Shown piece after piece: positions 1 through 8,686 of a DNA stretch of 64,000 nucleotides. Position 1 is the first letter of the stretch. Every line of letters starts with the position of its first letter. The notes under the pieces were generated by a model. That model was given only the letters and a program-made list of their open reading frames with translations. It was not told where the DNA came from and did no database searches. This DNA comes from Variovorax sp. RA8 (lineage in GTDB: Bacteria > Pseudomonadota > Gammaproteobacteria > Burkholderiales > Burkholderiaceae_C): positions 3,782,001 to 3,846,000 of the forward strand of contig NZ_LR594662.1 in NCBI RefSeq assembly GCF_901827175.1, written 5' to 3'. Made by a program: the position numbers and the translations under genes.

Positions 1-528
1 CACGAGTTCGCGCGTGCGCTCGACGTAGTAGTCATCGGTGTGCACCGGCGACAGCGTGTAGACCAGCATCGCGTTGACCTGCATGCCGAACTCGTGCGCC
101 GACAGGACGGACGACTCGATGTTGCGCATGTCGTTCAGTGCGTCGTACACGGTCAGCACCTTCAGCCCGCGCGCGGCGAGCACCTTCGAGTTGAGCCGGA
201 CCACGTCATCCGGAAACAGTTCGAAGGTGTAGAGGCTCTGGCCGCGCGTGAGCCCGTCGCAGGGCGTGCGCAGGCGGTTGCAGAGGATGCCGATGCGCTC
301 CCAGGGGTTCTCCTTAAGAAAGCGCACCTGCACGTCGAACACCGCGCCGCCGAGGATGTTGATGAACTCGTAGCCGACGTCATCGATGCGCGACAGGATG
401 GGCGTCATCATCGGCGTGGTCATTCGGGTCGACCACAGGCATTGGTGCGCATCGCGCAAGGTCACGTCCACCAGGCCGTATGAACGGGCGGCAGCCGTAT
501 CGGGTCGTTCGCGTCGGGAGGGATTCAT
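1..528 (-). CDS. Carboxyltransferase subunit of a biotin-dependent carboxylase (PycB/OadA-like), partial
   Basis: Reading the minus strand from ATG at 528 gives 176 open codons that run off the left edge, so only the N-terminal third is visible. Near residue 25 is the segment LRDAHQCLWSTRM, which matches the metal-binding RDxHQSLxATRM motif of the HMGL-like carboxyltransferase domain of pyruvate carboxylase, oxaloacetate decarboxylase and transcarboxylase 5S. The start overlaps the biotin carboxylase stop (ATGA at 525-528), so the two are probably translationally coupled. With separate carrier and biotin carboxylase genes upstream, this looks like the acceptor subunit of a three-part carboxylase. 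The acceptor (pyruvate or another 2-oxo acid) is not readable from this fragment. Confidence 0.85.
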   Translation of the reverse strand, partial: MNPSRRERPDTAAARSYGLVDVTLRDAHQCLWSTRMTTPMMTPILSRIDDVGYEFINILGGAVFDVQVRFLKENPWERIGILCNRLRTPCDGLTRGQSLYTFELFPDDVVRLNSKVLAARGLKVLTVYDALNDMRNIESSVLSAHEFGMQVNAMLVYTLSPVHTDDYYVERTRELV

Positions 529-1913
529 GAGCTGGTTTCCTGGATGAAGGATTCGACGAAGCGGGTGTGCACTGCCCCCTGCCGGAAAGCCGCGCTGTCG
601 ATCAGCCGAAGGAGGAACGGCGCGGTCGTGTGCACGCCGTCCACGCGCAGCTCGGTCAGCGCCCGGCGCATGCGCGCGAGGGCTTCTTCGCGGTCTCGCC
701 CCCAGCAGATCAGCTTGGCGATGAGCGAGTCGTAGTCCGGCGGAATCACGTAGCCGGAGAACACGTGCGAATCCACGCGCACGCCGGGGCCGCCCGGCAC
801 CCGAAAGGCATCCACGCGCCCGGGGCTGGGCATGAAGTTGCGCGCTGGATCTTCCGCGTTGATCCGGCATTCGATCGCATGGCCGGAGAGCTGCACCTGC
901 GACTGCCGGATCACGAGCGGTTCGCCCTGCGCGATCCGGATCTGCTCCTTCACGACGTCGATGCCCGTCACGCATTCGGTCACCGGGTGCTCGACCTGCA
1001 CGCGCGTGTTCATCTCCATGAAGTAAAAGCGTTGCGCGGCCGGATCGACGATGCACTCGATGGTGCCGGCGCTACGGTAGCCCACGTGCCGGCACAGCCG
1101 CACTGCCGCCTCGCCCATGGCGTCGCGCAACGCCGTCGACAAGGCGGGAGACGGGCTTTCCTCGACCAGTTTCTGGTTGCGCCGCTGCGAAGAGCAATCG
1201 CGTTCGCCGAGGTGCAATACGTTGTCGCCGTCCGACAGGATCTGGATCTCGACATGGCGGATGTTGACCAGGTACTTCTCGACGTACATCGTGCCGTCGC
1301 CGAAGGCCGCGGTGGCCTCGCGTGATGCCGATTCGAAGCTCGCGGCGAGGTCGGCCTCGCGCTCGACCACGCGCATGCCACGGCCGCCGCCGCCGGCCAC
1401 CGCCTTGAGGATCACCGGATACCCGAGGTCGGCCGCGATCGCCTTCGCCTCGGCGGGCGAGCTCACGGTGCCGGAGGACCCCGGCGTCACCGGCACGCCG
1501 GCCGCGACGGCCATCGCCCGCGCCGATGCCTTGTCGCCCATGAGGGCGATCACGTCGCCCGGCGGGCCGATGAAGCGCACGCCTTCGCTCTCGCACAGGC
1601 GCGCGAAGGCGGCGTTCTCCGACAGAAAGCCGTAGCCGGGATGGATCGCGTCGGCACGCAGCGCCTTGGCCGCTTCCACCACACGCTCGCCCAGCAGGTA
1701 GCTTTTGCTCGCGCGAGCCGGCCCGATGCAAACCGCGTAGTCGGCCATCTGCACGGCGAGCGAATCGCGGTCGGCCTCCGAATACACCTGCACCACTTCC
1801 AGACCGAGCTCGCGGCACGCGCGCTGCACACGCACGGCAATTTCGCCACGGTTCGCCACCAGCACGCGGCGGATAACCTGGCCGTCGTTCGACGGCGCCA
1901 TCGCCTTGGTCAT
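525..1913 (-). CDS. accC: Biotin carboxylase subunit (AccC family)
   Basis: A 462-residue protein, close to the usual 445-450. It carboxylates carrier-bound biotin using ATP and bicarbonate. Visible are the N-terminal VLVANRGEIAVR segment, the glycine-rich ATP-grasp loop GGGGRGMR, and EMNTRVQVEHPVTE near residue 300, which holds catalytic and metal-binding residues. The start chosen is the ATG overlapping the carrier stop (ATGA, 1910-1913); further upstream the frame loses homology. Because the next gene is a pyruvate-carboxylase-like carboxyltransferase, this copy may belong to a dedicated carboxylase rather than to fatty acid synthesis. The gene symbol reflects the family, not a proven role. 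Confidence 0.9.
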   Translation of the reverse strand: MTKAMAPSNDGQVIRRVLVANRGEIAVRVQRACRELGLEVVQVYSEADRDSLAVQMADYAVCIGPARASKSYLLGERVVEAAKALRADAIHPGYGFLSENAAFARLCESEGVRFIGPPGDVIALMGDKASARAMAVAAGVPVTPGSSGTVSSPAEAKAIAADLGYPVILKAVAGGGGRGMRVVEREADLAASFESASREATAAFGDGTMYVEKYLVNIRHVEIQILSDGDNVLHLGERDCSSQRRNQKLVEESPSPALSTALRDAMGEAAVRLCRHVGYRSAGTIECIVDPAAQRFYFMEMNTRVQVEHPVTECVTGIDVVKEQIRIAQGEPLVIRQSQVQLSGHAIECRINAEDPARNFMPSPGRVDAFRVPGGPGVRVDSHVFSGYVIPPDYDSLIAKLICWGRDREEALARMRRALTELRVDGVHTTAPFLLRLIDSAAFRQGAVHTRFVESFIQETSS

Positions 1914-2419
1914 TGCTTCTCGATCACGAACAGCGCCTGCCCGAAGGCGACCGGTTCGCCATCGGCCACGAGGATCTCGCTGACGATGCCGTCGCAACCG
2001 GCGGGAATGGAATTCATGAGCTTCATCACCTCGACGATGCAGACCTGGTCGCCAGCCGACACCTTCTGCCCTACGGACACGAATGGCTTGGCGCCGGGCT
2101 CCGGGGCGTGATAGACCGTGCCGACCATCGGCGATGTGACCAGCATCGTCCCCTCGCGCGGTGCCCGGCTTGCAACGGGCTGCGCAGCAAGCGCGGGTGC
2201 GGACTGCACCACTTCCTGCAGGGCGGGTGCTGGCTCGGAAGCCGGGGCCGTCTTGACCGCGGGCGCTGCAGGTGGCGTGCCCAACGCAGCGGCACCGTGG
2301 CGCCGCAACTCGACTTCCACGTCACCTGCACGCAAGCGAATCTCGCTGAAGTTGGAAGAAGCCTTGATGAGTTCGACGAGCTGAAGCACGTCCTGGAAAT
2401 CGATTTGCCCGTGGCTCAC
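1910..2419 (-). CDS. accB: Biotin carboxyl carrier protein (AccB family)
   Basis: A 169-residue carrier with the usual plan: an N-terminal recognition segment (about 1-40), an Ala/Pro-rich linker (about 45-90) and a C-terminal biotinyl domain. The biotin attachment motif EVMKLM is present with Lys133 as the acceptor. The best start is GTG at 2419, preceded by AAGGAC as ribosome binding site; no suitable ATG lies nearby. First gene of a tightly overlapping accB-accC-carboxyltransferase operon. It could serve acetyl-CoA carboxylase, but the downstream gene suggests a 2-oxo acid carboxylase. Confidence 0.9.
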   Translation of the reverse strand: MSHGQIDFQDVLQLVELIKASSNFSEIRLRAGDVEVELRRHGAAALGTPPAAPAVKTAPASEPAPALQEVVQSAPALAAQPVASRAPREGTMLVTSPMVGTVYHAPEPGAKPFVSVGQKVSAGDQVCIVEVMKLMNSIPAGCDGIVSEILVADGEPVAFGQALFVIEKQ

Positions 2420-2464
2420 GGCACGTCCTTGTGTTGGGGGAAGAAACAGGCGGCAGCAGAAGAT

Positions 2465-2481
2465 ATTTCGACTGTCGAAAT
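2465..2481. promoter_or_regulatory. 17-bp perfect palindrome, candidate operator
   Basis: ATTTCGAC-T-GTCGAAAT is a perfect 8-bp inverted repeat around one base. It lies in an AT-rich gap between the divergent carboxylase and keto-acid cleavage genes, 46 bp upstream of the accB start. This geometry suits a dimeric repressor controlling one or both units. No regulator gene for it is visible in the window. Confidence 0.45.
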
Positions 2482-2504
2482 TAACAATCCGTCGGAAGAA
2501 ATTC

Positions 2505-2534
2505 TTGCACAACACAAGGCGCGAACGCAATAAT
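2505..2534 (+). promoter_or_regulatory. Candidate sigma-70 promoter for the BKACE-SDR operon
   Basis: TTGCAC (2505-2510) and AATAAT (2529-2534) are separated by 18 bp and lie about 70 bp upstream of the ATG at 2606. Found by eye only; an AT-rich spacer in a GC-rich genome gives chance matches. Confidence 0.35.
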
Positions 2535-2605
2535 GAAATTCCCGACTCTTTGAATGAAATCTTTGCGCCGCAGAGAGAGCGCGCAATCACAGGAGACCGT
2601 CAGAC

Positions 2606-3435
2606 ATGAGCGAACCCGTCATCATCACCGTCGCGATCACAGGCGCACTGCCGCGAAAGAAGGACACGCCCGCCGTGCCCGTCACGCCGCAGGAGCAGAT
2701 CGAGTCGACGCACGAGGCCTTCGAGGCGGGCGCCTCGCTCGTGCACGTGCATGTGCGCGCCGAGGACGAGAGTCCGAGCTCCGACCCTGAGCTGTTCGCA
2801 CGCGTGCAGGAAGGCGTGCGCAAGCACTGCCCGGGGATGATCGTGCAGTTCTCCACCGGTGGGCGTGGCCGCGACCAGGCGGCGCGCGGATCGATGCTGC
2901 ACTTGCGCCCGGACATGGCTTCGCTCGCGACCGGGTCGGTCAACTTTCCCACCAGCATCTACGAGAACCCGCCTGATTTCGTCGAAGGACTGGCAAGGAC
3001 CATGCTCGACCACGACATCAAGCCGGAGATCGAGGTGTTCGACCTCGCGATGCTCTACAACGCTGCGAACCTGGTGAAGAAGGGCCTTCTCAAGGAGCGC
3101 CCGCACGTGCAGTTCGTGCTTGGCATTGCCAACGCGATGCCTGCGCGGCGCAGCGTGTTCGACTTCCTGCGCTCGGAACTCGCGCAGGTTCTTCCGGACG
3201 CGACCTGGGTGGCTGCGGGTACCGGCCGCTTCCAGTGGGAAGTGAACCAGTGGTGCCTGGAAGCCGGCGGGCACGTTCGCACCGGCCTGGAGGACAACAT
3301 CAAGTTCGACCCGACCCGTCTGGCGACGAGCAACGCGGAACTGGTGCGCAAGGTGGTGGAAGCCTGCGATCGGTACGACCGTCGCCCCGCTACGGCCGCC
3401 GAGGCGCGCTCGATCCTCGGCCTCCCGCTCGCAGC

Positions 3436-3439
<4 letters not shown>
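2606..3439 (+). CDS. Beta-keto acid cleavage enzyme (BKACE, DUF849 family)
   Basis: A 277-residue protein of the BKACE family, whose members condense a beta-keto acid with acetyl-CoA and split it to acetoacetate and a new CoA ester; the founding member is Kce of lysine fermentation. The metal-binding HVHVR motif is visible, with His47 and His49 as zinc ligands. The start has AGGAGA upstream. Its 3' end overlaps the SDR gene by ATGA. The substrate cannot be read from sequence. The neighbouring SDR (which could make the keto acid by oxidising a hydroxy acid) and the divergent carboxylase suggest a small catabolic module for a hydroxy or keto acid. Confidence 0.85.
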
Positions 3440-4206
<767 letters not shown>

Positions 4207-4252
4207 GCGGACTTGCGGGCCTGCGTGGCGGAGGTCGAGCCTGAAAACGAAG

Positions 4253-4614
4253 TCACGGCTGCCAAGGGTTGATGACTGCCACGCTGGCCGCTTTAAATGG
4301 GCCGGCGTCTCGTGAAGCAACCGCAAAGCCGTTGGCGGCGGCGATGGCTGCGATGTAACCGTCGGCCGTGGCAATAGTGAGCCCACCAGCACGCGCCTTC
4401 GCCATCAGTTGTGCATACGCTTGGGTGCAGGCCAGGTCGAAGGGCAACACACGGCCGGCGAGCAATGGAAGCACGCGCTTTCCAGGCCTTGCTGCAAGCC
4501 GGTCCGCCGCTTGCCAGCGGGCAGCAGCGCCACGCCGGCCCGCAGTTCAGCAACGGTGATGGAGGACAGGAAGAGCGTTTCCAGCGGCTGAGCGTCGATC
4601 CACTCGAGATGCAT
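4253..4614 (-). pseudogene. Decayed vapC-type PIN-domain toxin
   Basis: Two frames together resemble a VapC/FitB-like PIN RNase. The upstream part (4614 to about 4480) reads WIDAQPLETLFLSSITVAEL, and the downstream part (about 4480 to 4253) reads GRVLPFDLACTQ then IATADGYIAAIAAANG and ends INPWQP. A frameshift near 4480 (around GGLESAC versus GKRVLP) breaks the frame. The N-terminal strand with the first catalytic Asp (typically LDTNVxSE) is missing. No antitoxin is recognisable upstream. This is a dead remnant, most likely left by a transferred toxin-antitoxin pair. Confidence 0.7.
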
Positions 4615-4965
4615 GCATCGATTGCATGCAAATGGCAGGGCGTGATCAGAGCCACGGCCTACAACAACACGCCGCTCACCACACCGAGCAAGCACTTCCG
4701 GCTCAAGGTCCGTCTGGATCAGCGATGCCTATCGGGATCTGAGCAAGGGCCGACCGATCCCAACAGGAAGGCCGGTAAAGAACCGACTCGGCTGAGCTGG
4801 CTCCTGCAAATCAATGCCGACGAGCCATCCCGTCTGGCTGCAATCAAGTGGTTGCGTCAAGCAGTTGGGAGTCGCGCTGAAGTTCTGGCAAAAATCGACA
4901 GGCACAGGCAAGAAAAAAGCACCTACCGCGCGCCACCGCCGTAAGTGCTTGATTCATTCATTCTT
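4615..4965. other. Gene-poor stretch between vapC remnant and tRNA-Lys
   Basis: No supportable gene. Short open frames exist on both strands (for example one on the plus strand reading ISDAYRDLSKGRP near 4715), but none has a credible start, ribosome site or recognised family. Base composition is visibly lower in GC than the neighbours. Together with the broken toxin and the tRNA gene, it may be scar tissue from an integrated element. Confidence 0.4.
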
Positions 4966-5041
4966 TGGTAGGACGTACAAGATTCGAACTTGTGACCAAC
5001 GGATTAAAAGTCCGCTGCTCTACCAACTGAGCTAACGTCCC
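4966..5041 (-). tRNA. tRNA-Lys (anticodon TTT)
   Basis: A 76-nt tRNA including encoded CCA. The minus strand shows the acceptor arm GGGACGT pairing with ACGTCCT (first pair G-U), the D-arm TAGCTCAGTTGGTAGAGCA, the anticodon loop CTTTTAA, and the T-arm with GTTCGAAT. The anticodon TTT reads AAA/AAG. tcdA lies just downstream on the same strand. Confidence 0.95.
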
Positions 5042-5086
5042 ACACTTCTTTCTTCCACCGAACGTCGAATCCGGCAAAGCCCGAAA

Positions 5087-5908
5087 TTATAGCGTCCCGC
5101 TTCGAGCGATCCGATCCAGCACCCAGCCCGCCGCGCACTGCCCGAAGGTGGCCGTCACGCTGACCACGGAGCCATAGCCATGGCAGTTGAGCGAACCGTC
5201 GCCTGCCTCTTCGATGGCGCACGAGGCATCGGGCGGCGCGACGCTTTCGCGGCTGAAGACGCAGGTCACGCCGATCTTGCGGCCCTCGCGCGGCGCACCA
5301 TGTTCCTTCCTCAGCCGTTGTCGCAGTTGCGCCAGCAGCGGATCGTGCGTCACCGCGGCGAGATCGTCGATGTCGACCTTGTGCGCGAGCCGCTTGCCGC
5401 CGGCCGCCCCCACGGTGATGAAGCCGGCGCCGGTCTCGCGCGCCCATGCGGCCATCGCCAGCTTGGCTCGCACCTGGTCACAGGCATCGACGACGGCGGC
5501 CACCGGGCCGTTCGCGGCCTGCGCGCTCGCAAGCAACGCCTGCCAGTTGCCGGGCTCGACGAAGTCGTCGATGGCCAGCACCTCGCAGGCAGGATGGATG
5601 TGCGCGATGCGCTCGCGCATGGCCTCGACCTTGGCCTGCCCGATGGTGCTGTCGAGCGCGTGGATCTGGCGGTTGATGTTCGACTCGGCGATGTGGTCGA
5701 GGTCGATCAGCGTCAGCCGCCCGACGCCGCTGCGCGCGAGCGCCTCGACAGCCCAGGAGCCGACGCCGCCGATACCGGCGACCAGCACATGGGCGTCGCG
5801 GATGCGAGCCGCGCCCGGCACGCCATAGAGCCGCTCCAGGCCGCCGAAGCGGCGGGCCAGGTCGGCGTCGTCCAGTTCGACGACAGGCGCAGGCTCGACG
5901 GTGCTCAC
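5087..5908 (-). CDS. tcdA: tRNA threonylcarbamoyladenosine dehydratase
   Basis: A 273-residue E1-like enzyme that cyclises t6A37 of ANN-decoding tRNAs to ct6A in an ATP-dependent step. The nucleotide-binding VLVAGIGGVGSWAVEAL segment lies near residues 41-57, with the family pattern LIDLDHIAESNINRQ after it and VDACDQVRAK at about 140. The C-terminal NCHGYGSVVSVTATFG is typical of the family. It follows cpoB by 16 bp at the end of the tolB-pal-cpoB run. Confidence 0.93.
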   Translation of the reverse strand: MSTVEPAPVVELDDADLARRFGGLERLYGVPGAARIRDAHVLVAGIGGVGSWAVEALARSGVGRLTLIDLDHIAESNINRQIHALDSTIGQAKVEAMRERIAHIHPACEVLAIDDFVEPGNWQALLASAQAANGPVAAVVDACDQVRAKLAMAAWARETGAGFITVGAAGGKRLAHKVDIDDLAAVTHDPLLAQLRQRLRKEHGAPREGRKIGVTCVFSRESVAPPDASCAIEEAGDGSLNCHGYGSVVSVTATFGQCAAGWVLDRIARSGTL

Positions 5909-5924
5909 GTGCGCGAGCCCCGCT

Positions 5925-6683
5925 TCAACGCAGTCGCGAGAGACGCTCGCGGCCGGCCTGCGCCGCCTCGGACTGCGGGTAGGCCTTGGTCAGGTCTTCC
6001 AGCGTGCGGCGCGCGGCGCGCGTGTCCTTCAATTCGATCTGGCAGTTGGCGATCGACAACACGGCCTCGGGCGCCTTCGCATGGTCGGGCGCCAAGGACA
6101 GCATCGAGCGGAAATTGGCGATCGCCTCGCTGTAGTTGCGCGTGGCGTACTGGGCGTTGCCGAGCCAGAACAGCGCGGAGGCGTTGTAGCCGCTCTGCGG
6201 ATAGCGCTTCACGAACTCGGCGAAGGCCGTCTGCGCCTGCGCGAACTGGCCGCCGCGGAAGATGCCCAGCGCGGCTTCGAAGTCGGCCTTCTCGCGCGGA
6301 TCGGCCGAGAACTCGCGCCCGTCGACCGTCACCTTCGAAGGCTCGCTCTTCCTGAGCCGGTCGTCGATCTCGCCCTGGCGCTGCTGCATCTCGGTGATGG
6401 TGCGCGTGAGCTGCTCGTTCTGGCCGGTCATGCGCTGCAGCTCGCCGCGCATCTGCTCGATCTGCGTCTGCAGCTCGAGCAGGCTGCGTCGCAGCTGCGC
6501 GTTTTCCTCGTTCTGGCGCTGCTCGGCCTGCTGACGCATGGCCTCGACGCGCTGGCGCAGGTCGAGGATGGCGCGCCGCGCCTCGTCGTCCTCGAACAGC
6601 GCGGCCTGCGCGCCGAAGGAGGCGCACAGCAGGGCAGCGGCCAGGGCCGCGCCGCGCAGCGGGGCAACGACTCTTTGCATCAT
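5925..6683 (-). CDS. cpoB: Cell division coordinator CpoB (YbgF), periplasmic
   Basis: A 252-residue protein with a clear signal peptide ending in FGAQA (about residue 27). A Gln/Glu-rich coiled coil follows (about 35-110), which drives trimerisation in this family, then TPR repeats (FEAALGIFRGGQFAQAQ and following). It links Tol-Pal outer-membrane constriction with peptidoglycan synthesis. The ATG at 6683 overlaps the pal stop (ATGA), which decides the start over an upstream out-of-homology extension. Confidence 0.92.
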   Translation of the reverse strand: MMQRVVAPLRGAALAAALLCASFGAQAALFEDDEARRAILDLRQRVEAMRQQAEQRQNEENAQLRRSLLELQTQIEQMRGELQRMTGQNEQLTRTITEMQQRQGEIDDRLRKSEPSKVTVDGREFSADPREKADFEAALGIFRGGQFAQAQTAFAEFVKRYPQSGYNASALFWLGNAQYATRNYSEAIANFRSMLSLAPDHAKAPEAVLSIANCQIELKDTRAARRTLEDLTKAYPQSEAAQAGRERLSRLR

Positions 6684-7201
6684 CGACGGTAGGTGATCTC
6701 GGCGCGGCGGTTCTGCGCCCACGCGTCTTCACCAGTGCCCTGGGCGGCCGGCTTTTCCTTGCCGAAGCTCACGGCTTCGATCTGGTTGTCCGACACGCCG
6801 AGCAGGTTGAGCGCGCGGCGCACGGCCTCGGACCGCTTCTGCCCCAGCGCCAGGTTGTACTCGCGGCCGCCGCGCTCGTCGGTGTGGCCTTCGATCGCGA
6901 TGCGGCGCTGCGGGTTCGCCTTCAGGAAGCGGGCATGGCCGTCGATCAGCGACTGGAATTCGGGCTTGATGGTGTAGCTGTCGAAGTCGAAATAGACGAT
7001 GCGCGCCACGCCGACCGGGCCTTGCGCGGTCTGGGCGTTCGGGTCGATGGTGACCGGCGCCACGCCGCTGGCCGCGCCACCACCCGAACCACCCGTGCCC
7101 CCCGAGCGATCCACCACCGGCGCATCGTTGAGCTTGGTGCCGGACGAGCACCCGGCGATGAGCGCCACGATGGCCAGCGAATAAATCGTACGTCTTAACA
7201 T
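6680..7201 (-). CDS. pal: Peptidoglycan-associated lipoprotein Pal
   Basis: A 173-residue outer-membrane lipoprotein. The lipobox ALIAGC places the lipidated Cys near residue 18. A Gly/Ser-rich linker precedes a C-terminal OmpA-like domain with the peptidoglycan-binding pattern EGHTDERGGREYNLALGQ. The start at 7201 has GAGGAG about 7 bases upstream. Partner of TolB, encoded just upstream. Confidence 0.96.
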   Translation of the reverse strand: MLRRTIYSLAIVALIAGCSSGTKLNDAPVVDRSGGTGGSGGGAASGVAPVTIDPNAQTAQGPVGVARIVYFDFDSYTIKPEFQSLIDGHARFLKANPQRRIAIEGHTDERGGREYNLALGQKRSEAVRRALNLLGVSDNQIEAVSFGKEKPAAQGTGEDAWAQNRRAEITYRR

Positions 7202-7224
7202 TTCGAACTCCTCAGGTTGATCAT

Positions 7225-8541
7225 TCATTGCTTTTGAAACGGACCCCAGTCCGGTTCACGGATATCTCCTGCCTGCCCCGCCAGTCGCGCTTTTATTTTT
7301 CCGTCGAGCGTGGTCGTCATCAGCGCCTCGCGGCCCCCCAGCCGGGTGGCGTAGACGATCAGCTTGCTGTTGGGGGCGAAACTGGGGTTCTCGTCGGCGG
7401 TGGTATCGGTAAGCGCCGTGGCATTGCCGGACGCCAGTTCCATCACATGGAGTTTGAAGGCGCCGCCTACCCGCGAGATGTAGGCCAACCACCGGCCATC
7501 GGCGCTGACGGACGGAGAAATGTTGTAGGTCCCGCTGAAGGTCACGCGCGTCGGGTTGCCGCCGCCGGCGCTCATCTTGTAGATCTGCGGCGCGCCGCCG
7601 CGGTCGCTCACGAAGTAGATGGTGCCGCCGTCGGCAGAGTACACCGGCTCCGTGTCGATGCTGTTGCTCTGCGTGAGCCGGCGCGGCTCGCCGCCGCCGG
7701 AGGGGATGGTGTAGAGCTGCGAGCCGCCGTCGCGGCTCAGCGTGACCGCAAGAGTGTTGCCGTCCGGCGCCCAGGCGGGTGCGCTGTTGGATCCCTTGAA
7801 GTTGGCCACCAGCCGCCGCTGCCCGCTGGCCACGCTGTGCACATAGACCACGGGCTTGCGCGACTCGAAGGAAACGTAGGCCAGTTGCGTCCCGCTCGAG
7901 GACCAGACCGGCGAGATGATCGGCTCCGGGCTGGCGAGCGCGGCTTGCGCGTTCTCGCCGTCGGCGTCGGCCACCCACAGGTTGTAGCGGTTGCCGGCCT
8001 TGGTCACGTAGGCGATACGGGTCGAGAAGATGCCTTTCTCGCCGGTCAGCTTTTCGTAGACGTAGTCGGCGACGCGGTGCGCGGCGAGGCGCAGGTCGCC
8101 CTGCGGCACGGTGTAGCTCTGGCCGCCCAGGTCCTGCCCGCGCACCACGTCCCAGAGTCGGAACTTCACGTCGAAGCGGCCGTCGGCCAGGCGGGTCACG
8201 CTGCCCGCCACCAGCGAATCGGCCGTGCGCTGGCGCCACAGGCTGAGGTCGGGGCGGGAGCTCTCGTCGAGCGACTGGCCGCTGGCATCGACACCGCGGA
8301 ACTGGCCGCTGCGTTCGAGGTCGGCCTGCACGATGGCCGAGATCTTCTGCGGGGACGCGTCTTCACCCCTGAACGGCACGAGCGCGATCGGCAGCTGCGT
8401 CAGGCCCACGCCCGAGACTTCCACCCGGAATTGGGCGAACGCAGGAGCGAAGGGGGAGGCAGCCAGAGCCGCAATCAACGTGCGGCGAACGGAGAACGAT
8501 GAAGAAGGGGTTGGGGAGATTTCTTGCAACGGCTTTTTCAT
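7225..8541 (-). CDS. tolB: Tol-Pal system translocation protein TolB
   Basis: A 438-residue periplasmic protein. The N-terminal signal region contains SVRRTLIAALAASPFAPAFA, with a twin Arg that might use the Tat route. An alpha/beta domain follows, then a six-bladed beta-propeller visible as repeated WSSSGTQLAY, WAPDGNTLAV, YSADGGTIYF and SADGRWLAYIS blades. It binds Pal and helps outer-membrane integrity. The usual tolQRA genes are not upstream; msbA diverges there instead. Confidence 0.95.
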   Translation of the reverse strand: MKKPLQEISPTPSSSFSVRRTLIAALAASPFAPAFAQFRVEVSGVGLTQLPIALVPFRGEDASPQKISAIVQADLERSGQFRGVDASGQSLDESSRPDLSLWRQRTADSLVAGSVTRLADGRFDVKFRLWDVVRGQDLGGQSYTVPQGDLRLAAHRVADYVYEKLTGEKGIFSTRIAYVTKAGNRYNLWVADADGENAQAALASPEPIISPVWSSSGTQLAYVSFESRKPVVYVHSVASGQRRLVANFKGSNSAPAWAPDGNTLAVTLSRDGGSQLYTIPSGGGEPRRLTQSNSIDTEPVYSADGGTIYFVSDRGGAPQIYKMSAGGGNPTRVTFSGTYNISPSVSADGRWLAYISRVGGAFKLHVMELASGNATALTDTTADENPSFAPNSKLIVYATRLGGREALMTTTLDGKIKARLAGQAGDIREPDWGPFQKQ

Positions 8542-8686
8542 GCGGTTCGGAGAACTTTCCGGGAATTAAGTTTCAAGCCCGGATGAAACGAGGCCACATG
8601 GTACACATTGCGATGCCGCAGCCGTCACAAAACGTGTATGTGCCGGCGCGGTCCTACAGGAAGGCGAGAACTTAGAATGCGCCGCC

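Noticed and set aside
1910..1997. A longer N-terminus of the biotin carboxylase starting inside the carrier gene
   Set aside because: The extra residues are Arg-rich and unlike the family; the ATG at 1913 overlaps the carrier stop and begins just before the conserved VLVANRGEIA segment.
4411..4944. A 177-codon plus-strand frame across the vapC remnant
   Set aside because: No ribosome site or homology; overlaps the toxin fragments, which make sense only on the minus strand.
4814..5035. A short plus-strand frame running through tRNA-Lys
   Set aside because: Overlaps the antisense of a well-formed tRNA and has no other support.
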